Part shown: positions 58,156 through 64,000 of the stretch, in pieces
How positions within the stretch are numbered: position 1 is the first letter of the stretch
Layout of the letters: each line of letters begins with the position of its first letter
Position numbers and translations under genes: made by a program
Source of the DNA: Marthasterias glacialis
Lineage: Eukaryota > Echinodermata > Asteroidea > Forcipulatida > Asteriidae
Length of the DNA stretch: 64,000 nucleotides
Assembly: GCA_911728455.2 (NCBI GenBank)
Contig: OU452233.1
Coordinates: 14,079,214-14,143,213 of the forward strand
Direction: 5' to 3'
Notes under the pieces: generated by a model
Told to the model about the DNA's origin: nothing
The model's database searches: none
The model's input: only the letters and a program-made list of their open reading frames with translations

Positions 58156-58624
58156 TCTGTAGAACAAAAAAAAAAGAAAGAAGATCTATTACAATTACAT
58201 GATGTCCTGTCGGTTTCACCTACGGCTGTGCCTAATTTTATGTACTGATTCTAGATGCAAACAGCAAAGGAATTTTGTTGTATAGCCTCTTTGAATTTAT
58301 ATGAAAAAAACACACATTGTTATTTATTACATATTCGCTTGCCATTTTGTGATCTTTTCTGTTAACTTAACTTCTTAATTTGAAGACGAGTATGTGGGAA
58401 AATTTCCTCATCCAACTGCCACTTTTTTATTATTTGTCTATCTATTAAGCAATAAACCACAAGGGAAACTGACTGGGTAAATTTTTGAGTTGAACAAGGA
58501 AAAATTGACTGATGCGGGATCTGAACCAGCTGAGCTACATATCCAGCCCTACCATGCCTTCTGTCATGATTGTTGGCGACCTATTTTTAGTAAATATTGC
58601 TTGGGATGCAATCAGAAGCCATAC

Positions 58625-58793
58625 CAGGCCTTGATCTTAACCGAGGCCATTGGCCTCATACCCTGTCAAGTTGGCCAGCATGCCCTTCAGAAAAATTGCA
58701 CTGTCACTACCAACTTGGCCAGCATGCCCTTGTACAATTTCTCTGATTAGGCCACCAAAGGCCTGCCCCTGTTTTTCTTAAGATCGAGGCCTG
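58625..58793 (-). mobile_element. hAT-like MITE, family M1 copy 3 (inverted)
   Basis: caggccttgatcttaac at the left and cttaagatcgaggcctg at the right. Flanks share catac only partially, so the target duplication is eroded. Confidence 0.7.
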
Positions 58794-58865
58794 CATACAC
58801 AATATGAAACTGCTTCTAGTTTTCTACTTCTACTTCGTTACTCGGCAGGATCCTCAAGTTAGGAC

Positions 58866-59000
58866 ATAAACATGATAAACGCCAAGGAGCAATCATAGTT
58901 AAGTGTCTTGCTCAATCAAGGACACAAGTGCCAGGACTGAGACTCAAACCCACATTGAGTTTGGTGCGCTAGACCACTCGGCCACAACACGCTATAACCA
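58866..59000 (-). repeat. tRNA-derived SINE (family A), inverted
   Basis: The reverse complement reads 'ggccgagtggtctagcgcac' with 'gggtttgagtctcagtcctg' and 'gattgagcaagacacttaac'. Confidence 0.6.
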
Positions 59001-59452
59001 GGGATCACACCCAACTTTGTGACAAAAATTGGGCAAAAATGCTGTATTCCCCGACAAACCATGGAGGAGGGAAACACCAGCACCACATTACTCCTCCTCC
59101 CCCTACCCCTAGTCCTAGCTTTAGTGTGGGTCACAATTACATCAATATGATTATGAATCCGAGTGGTATTTCCAGTGGTGAACTGAAACTTAAAAGGTAA
59201 ACTAAAGTTTCCACCTTTTTAACTGTACACTGCGGTCTGGGCTATCCCCATAAAATAGTACCAATATACTGGACTACCTCCGCCAGCGTACTGGCACTAA
59301 TTAAGGCACTATTATTTATGGAAAAGAAAATTTTGGGTCTTTCCTTGAGTTTAGTCAGTATTTTTATATTTACGCACATCATGACATACTCACTCTGTAC
59401 TGACATGCAGCATGTACGGGCATTTATCGCCATGGAAGGTTATGATTTGCTA

Positions 59453-59574
59453 GACCCAGTAACTGGGGCACTGTGCTCCTTTTTTGAGATTTTGACATTA
59501 TCTGTCGTACTAGCTAGTACGACAGATAATGTCAAAATCTCAAAAAAGGAGTACAGCGCCCCAGTTACTGGGTC
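59453..59574. mobile_element. Palindromic TA-flanked MITE (family M2), first of a pair
   Basis: Two 61-bp arms meet with no spacer at 59513/59514 and differ at two or three positions. TA flanks both ends. Confidence 0.8.
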
Positions 59575-59588
59575 TAATGATTTGCTTA

Positions 59589-59717
59589 GACCCAGTAACT
59601 GGGGCGCTGTACTCCTTTTTGAGATTTTTGACATTATCTGTCGTACTAGCTAGTAGTAGTACGACAGATAATGTCAAAAATCTCAAAAAAGGAGTACAGC
59701 GCCCCAGTTACTGGGTC
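59589..59717. mobile_element. Palindromic TA-flanked MITE (family M2), second of a pair
   Basis: Same arms as 59453-59574 with a small spacer (ctagctagtagtag). The sequence atgatttgct lies before, between and after the two elements. Confidence 0.8.
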
Positions 59718-61071
59718 TATGATTTGCTATAGTATTAAAATGATGAGGACTGCTGACTATATTAAATACAAGAAAACTCACCTCTCTTCCACTGAAATTT
59801 TAAATCACCTAAAACGAATCACTTTCTGTCAGTGTCAGGTCTGTAGTGTCGCCACTGTCCCTGTCAGTGTCACTAATCAGTGTCAGCACCTCATAACACA
59901 ATAGCTGATGGCGAAAGTTGCACTCTAAAGCGCGCACTAAACATGTGTGGCGCGCCATAATAGTAGGGCGCCCTCTGATAAAGTTTTAGTCTGGTTCTCA
60001 TTATTATTTTATTCATCTAGTTAATTTAACACTAAGCGCAGTCTAACTACCAACCAAAATAACATTAAGATTACAATGTGCGCACAAGAAATTGAAATGT
60101 GTACACAAGTACACACGGCCGGACGGACACAGGTCACTAGCGTTGGCCTGCCAGCTGACGTCAAATATTTAATTACACCGTCAATGTTCATTGTTCAGCT
60201 CAAGCAGAGCTAACAATCCACCGGTCAAGGTTTTTCATCTGAAAAAATATGAAGTTTTACACTGACGACAGACGGCGATGAATGCATATCTTATCTAACT
60301 CAACTGACAATCATGACTGTACAGAGGCAGGTATTCAGAACCGCTTTTCTTCCTTCGTGATTTTAAACAAAGCTTTCTTCTGCTCTGTACGACAGATGTT
60401 TGCCTCTGCTGTCGTGATTTGTGGTGAGTAGACCAATGTGCCATGCTCATACCAGTACACGTACGTAGTGTACACTGTAGTTCATCCGGTGTACACCGTT
60501 CATCCCAGTAACTGGGGCGCTGTACTCCTTTTTTGAGATTTTGAGGAAAAGTTTCCATTATATCCGACTGCCACTTTCTACATGTTCTAAGGGATTTTTA
60601 AAGATGTTTTAATGGTTGATGGGCTTTATTTCCCTTTTAAAGATATTCCTCTTGAGAAATTGGTAGCTAAAACGCTAAACATTGACCTTAAAAAAAGAAA
60701 ATTCAAGCGGACATTTCATTGCCCAAAAGAACTAAAATGGCTATTAGTATTACTATTAGCGAGTAGCGTTGTCAAGCCCAACGTACATGTGAAAATGGCC
60801 TAATTTTCATGATTTGGACACTTTGTAATAGTTCAAAGTGCCTGTTCCTCTCTGTTTACATTCTGTCAACTTTTCCGGACAGGTAAGGATATAATTTGAC
60901 GTAAATTAAAGGAGACAAAAGTGGCAGCCGGATATGGCATTTGAGCCGATCACTGAACTCCGTTTTTGAGATGTTGACATTATCGGTCGAGGGGTAGACC
61001 CAGTGACTGGGGTGCTGTACTCCTATTTGAGATTTTTAACATTACCGGGCGATCTTTCGAAACAAAAGACT

Positions 61072-61640
61072 GGGCGGTCAGGTTGGCATAGTGGTATCTT
61101 TCCTTGCCTTCCACCTCTAGAACCCCATATAATAAGGGAATAAAAGAGTGGTGACCGTGGTCTGAAACGGCAGTTTAAAACCAGCAGGGTCATGGCCGTG
61201 TGATAAGGACCGAGCCGAAGGCGAGGTCCTTTATCCCACGGCCACGACCTTGCAAGGTTTTAAACGGCCGTTTAACTTAAGACAGTCACTACTATTTTAT
61301 TCCCATTCATAAATGCCCTTTTTGTTAAAAAGAGTAATAATGAAGAAAAACAAGACTGGGCGGTCAGGTGGGCATAGTGTTATCTTTCCTCGCCTTCCAC
61401 CTCTAGAACCCCATAATAGATGTTAATACTCTAGAACCCTAGTTTGAATCCCATGTGGCACTACATACATGTATGTGGATTGGGGTTTTCAGTCCCTACC
61501 GTACTCGATTGCGTGGGTTTTCCCTGGAATAAATCTCTTGGGTTTTCCTCCCACGTCTAAAACTTCCTTGTCTTCTCTCCATGGGGTTCTTGGCTAGCAA
61601 TAATGCTTAAGTTCGCTTTTCTGAGAATCCTTGGCTTCAC
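61072..61640 (+). repeat. SINE family B copies with a foldback MITE between
   Basis: Two heads 'gggcggtcaggttggcatag' (61075) and 'gggcggtcaggtgggcatag' (about 61357) lie either side of the foldback at 61136-61304. The second continues into the full family B body and tail. Confidence 0.6.
61136..61304. mobile_element. Foldback MITE (169 bp)
   Basis: gggaataaaagagtggtgac at the left is inverted at the right (gtcactactattttattccc). Inner arms ggtcatggccgtgtgataag/ttatcccacggccacgacc face a small loop cgagccgaaggcgag. Confidence 0.7.
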
Positions 61641-62769
61641 AACCAGAATTAATAAATGAAATGACTGCCAGGATTTCAACAGATTAGGAACTAAAAGTGT
61701 CATGTGAATGTGTGAAACGCTGGGTCAGATGGTTTTGAAAATGTTCACGTAGTTTCTGTTTCCGAACAATTCTCCTGATATTGAAGAAAAAAATGTTTCC
61801 TGATACACCAGGATATATTTGTTAGGGCCCTAGGCCTATATATTTTCATTATTATAATTTTTTTGTAATTGATTTTTTTTTCTCTTCTTTACTGAGGGTT
61901 ACGATTGTAACTAGACCCAGTAGCAATTGTTAACTGGGGCTCTTTACTCCTGTTTTGAAATTTCATGCGTTGCCTTTTGTCATACTTGTGCCCCAGGCAT
62001 GTGTATGTGTATGCTTTTCTGCACACCTCTGTTCCAAAAATTGTCCAACTGACAACAACGACACATCGAAAACCAAACACAACAAAGTAGCCAGAAAGTG
62101 GCCTATTGGATTCTCAAGATCAGAGATGAAATAATAGGCATTGTAGTTTCGTACTCAATCATTTTCTGTCCTCCAAATTGATATTTTTAGGCCGAAAACT
62201 ATGCAGCCGTTATGTTCACTTCCTTATGCAACGGAAATTAGTGTTTTAATTTGCCAGAACTGCACCCCCCCCCCCCCATTAAAAACGGTTCACCCCCTTG
62301 TGCCCCCTTAAAATGGTACCCTATTTCACCACTGGCTTTTGTAAACAGCCTTGGACATGGTTTTTTTTTTAAGGATTGAAGAACTGGTAGTTTGGATTCT
62401 GTGTTTAAGTAAAGTCTCTTTCCAAAATTCCCTGAACACACAGCAGACTACAGGGTTCTCAGGTTTTTATGGAACAGGGCATGAATTGGTGCGGGTGGAG
62501 TTAAAGATCTTGTGTTTTTTAACTATGGTTTTGTTTGTTTCATCTTTATTTAGGAAAATGAAATTGCTTTCATTGTTGTGTTGAGGAGGGCAATCTTAGA
62601 ATTTGCTCAATCTCAGGATTGAGCAGTGTAATCTCTTGATTTATGGCCTTGTTTATTTCATCCCCAATTGGAACCCTGCCGGCCGCTCAATCTCAAGATC
62701 GTCCCCAGCTCTAGCGAGAATATGGGTTTACTGTGTATATTTACTGGTTAAGGGGCTGAGAGTTTTTCT

Positions 62770-63055
62770 TTATTTTTTGCCTTTCTGTCTCATTTTGTTG
62801 TATTTTTAATCATTTGTATAGTGCCACTGGCTGGTCTTTGCTTTTTAGTGGGGTGTTTCCTTTTAGTTCACTTTTATGCTTTTATCTTCTTGTAGCTGTT
62901 AAGTTTACCATAACTTGTGTTATTTTGACCTTTTATTCTGTTTGCCTTATTATTATTTTTGTCTTTGTGAAGCGCGTTGAGCACCTCTTTTATATAGATG
63001 GATTTTGGCGCTATATAAGCATTCATTATTATTATTGTTATTATTATTATTATGC
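62770..63055 (+). repeat. LINE-like 3' tail with (ATT)n
   Basis: 'gtgaagcgcgttgagcacct' and 'ggcgctatataagcattcat' followed by an att tract is the typical end of CR1/L2-like retroelements in marine invertebrates. Confidence 0.6.
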
Positions 63056-63529
63056 AAGAACTGAATCACCGGTACGTCAAGCTCTGCAAAAAGTAAACTT
63101 ATAAACCTTGAACACAAGATTGAACACAATTCTGAGACTGCCCTGAAAATCATCATGTAATATCCATGCGACCATCTTTTCTTCCATTTGAATCAACATT
63201 TAGCCCTGTTAACAAATCCTGGTTACAGCTTGACTCTGCCATGAGACTCATATACATTGTAAATAAATATCACCTTTCTGAGGCCTCACTGTGTACCAAC
63301 CGATACCGCACAATTTCAAAATAGCTGTTGAACGCAGGAAGCATGACACAGTAATGCATTAGTTTGTGCATGGGTTGAGACCTGTGTGCTTCTGCTGAGA
63401 TCACTTCACTGGAGAGTGAATCATTACTCTAACTTGCCAAGAATTAAAGTTGCTGATCACCCTATTTCGCCAAAATTTAGAATTTTTTCTCTTACTGAAT
63501 TTGGGCATGTCGATGATGTTTCAAAATGG

Positions 63530-63555
63530 AAAAAAAAAAAAAAAAAAAAAAAAAA
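63530..63555. repeat. Poly-A tract
   Basis: An uninterrupted run of about 26 A. Could be a retroposon tail, but no element body was recognised upstream. Confidence 0.9.
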
Positions 63556-64000
63556 TTTATCAGGATTGTTTGTACCTTCGCCAATGCAACCTTTGCACAT
63601 TGTTTGTACGGTACATGGCTTTTGGTAACGTAAGATAATGTTGTGTCTAGACAGTTACTCATTTAAGTATCTTTTAACTATTTGCTAATCTTTGACAGTT
63701 TTTATCATTCAGTGTCTAAAATGAAAGGTTATAACTGATATTAAAATCATTTTTTTTTAACCCCAAAACACATTGTTTGACCACGCATGCGTGAAGCAAA
63801 CATTCTTACACAACAGGAAGTTTGTGTTCAAAGGCAAATTTTATGAATTCTATTATCACCTTGAAGATATTGTTTTTACAGCAAAATAAGTAATCAAAAT
63901 GTCTTACTTATTGAATTCCCTTTCATATTTAATAAAAAAAACCCATTGAGATCGGCCAGTAGGGACAAGTTGTTGGTCTTTGTTTCCTCAGTTTTATTTG

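Larger units (their letters stand above)
58156..64000. other. Repeat-rich region upstream of RFC4
   Basis: No gene recognised. The RFC4 promoter and first exon must lie here. Contains M1 copy 3, SINE fragments, the twin M2 palindromes, SINE B copies and a foldback MITE at 61136-61304, a LINE-like tail with (att)n at 62770-63055 and a poly-A tract at 63530-63555. Confidence 0.6.

Overview
This is animal nuclear DNA, AT-rich, with short coding exons scattered in introns of 0.3 to 4 kb, canonical GT-AG splice sites and a dense load of SINEs, MITEs and microsatellites. Protein similarity, intron density and repeat style suggest a non-vertebrate marine deuterostome, most likely an echinoderm. That is an inference; no single sequence here proves the phylum.

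Three protein-coding genes can be assembled exon by exon with consistent reading phase. (1) Minus strand, 14379 down past the left edge: the N-terminal part of a myosin XVI (MYO16) orthologue, 13 coding exons. It encodes a PP1-docking motif, an ankyrin-repeat block and the first half of a myosin motor. (2) Plus strand, 31483-42855: a complete 10-exon eIF4A (EIF4A1/EIF4A2-type) DEAD-box helicase of 435 residues. (3) Minus strand, 58057-46669: a complete 10-exon replication factor C subunit 4 (RFC4) of 357 residues. eIF4A and RFC4 lie tail to tail, as EIF4A2 and RFC4 do in human.

Two eIF4A introns each contain a full copy of the U17/E1 (SNORA73/snR30-type) H/ACA snoRNA, at 36566-36797 and 40921-41152. 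They lie in a 302-bp block that differs at two positions between the introns, and a truncated third copy lies just upstream of the first. In human, U17 is hosted elsewhere, whereas EIF4A2 introns carry other snoRNAs. The helicase gene is therefore an snoRNA host here with a different cargo.

The rest is introns and intergenic DNA. 14.4-31.4 kb has no recognisable gene, apart from two weak candidate 5' exons (22.5 and 29.7-30.1 kb) that end at good donor sites on the minus strand. 42.9-46.6 kb is the eIF4A/RFC4 convergent intergenic region. 58.2-64 kb lies upstream of RFC4 and is filled with repeats. Several transposon-like families are defined by their ends and target duplications: an 825-bp Mutator-like foldback with 9-bp duplications, a three-copy hAT-like MITE, TA-flanked palindromic MITEs, TTA/TAA-flanked Harbinger-like MITEs and at least three tRNA-derived SINE families, one copy of which is interrupted by nested MITEs.
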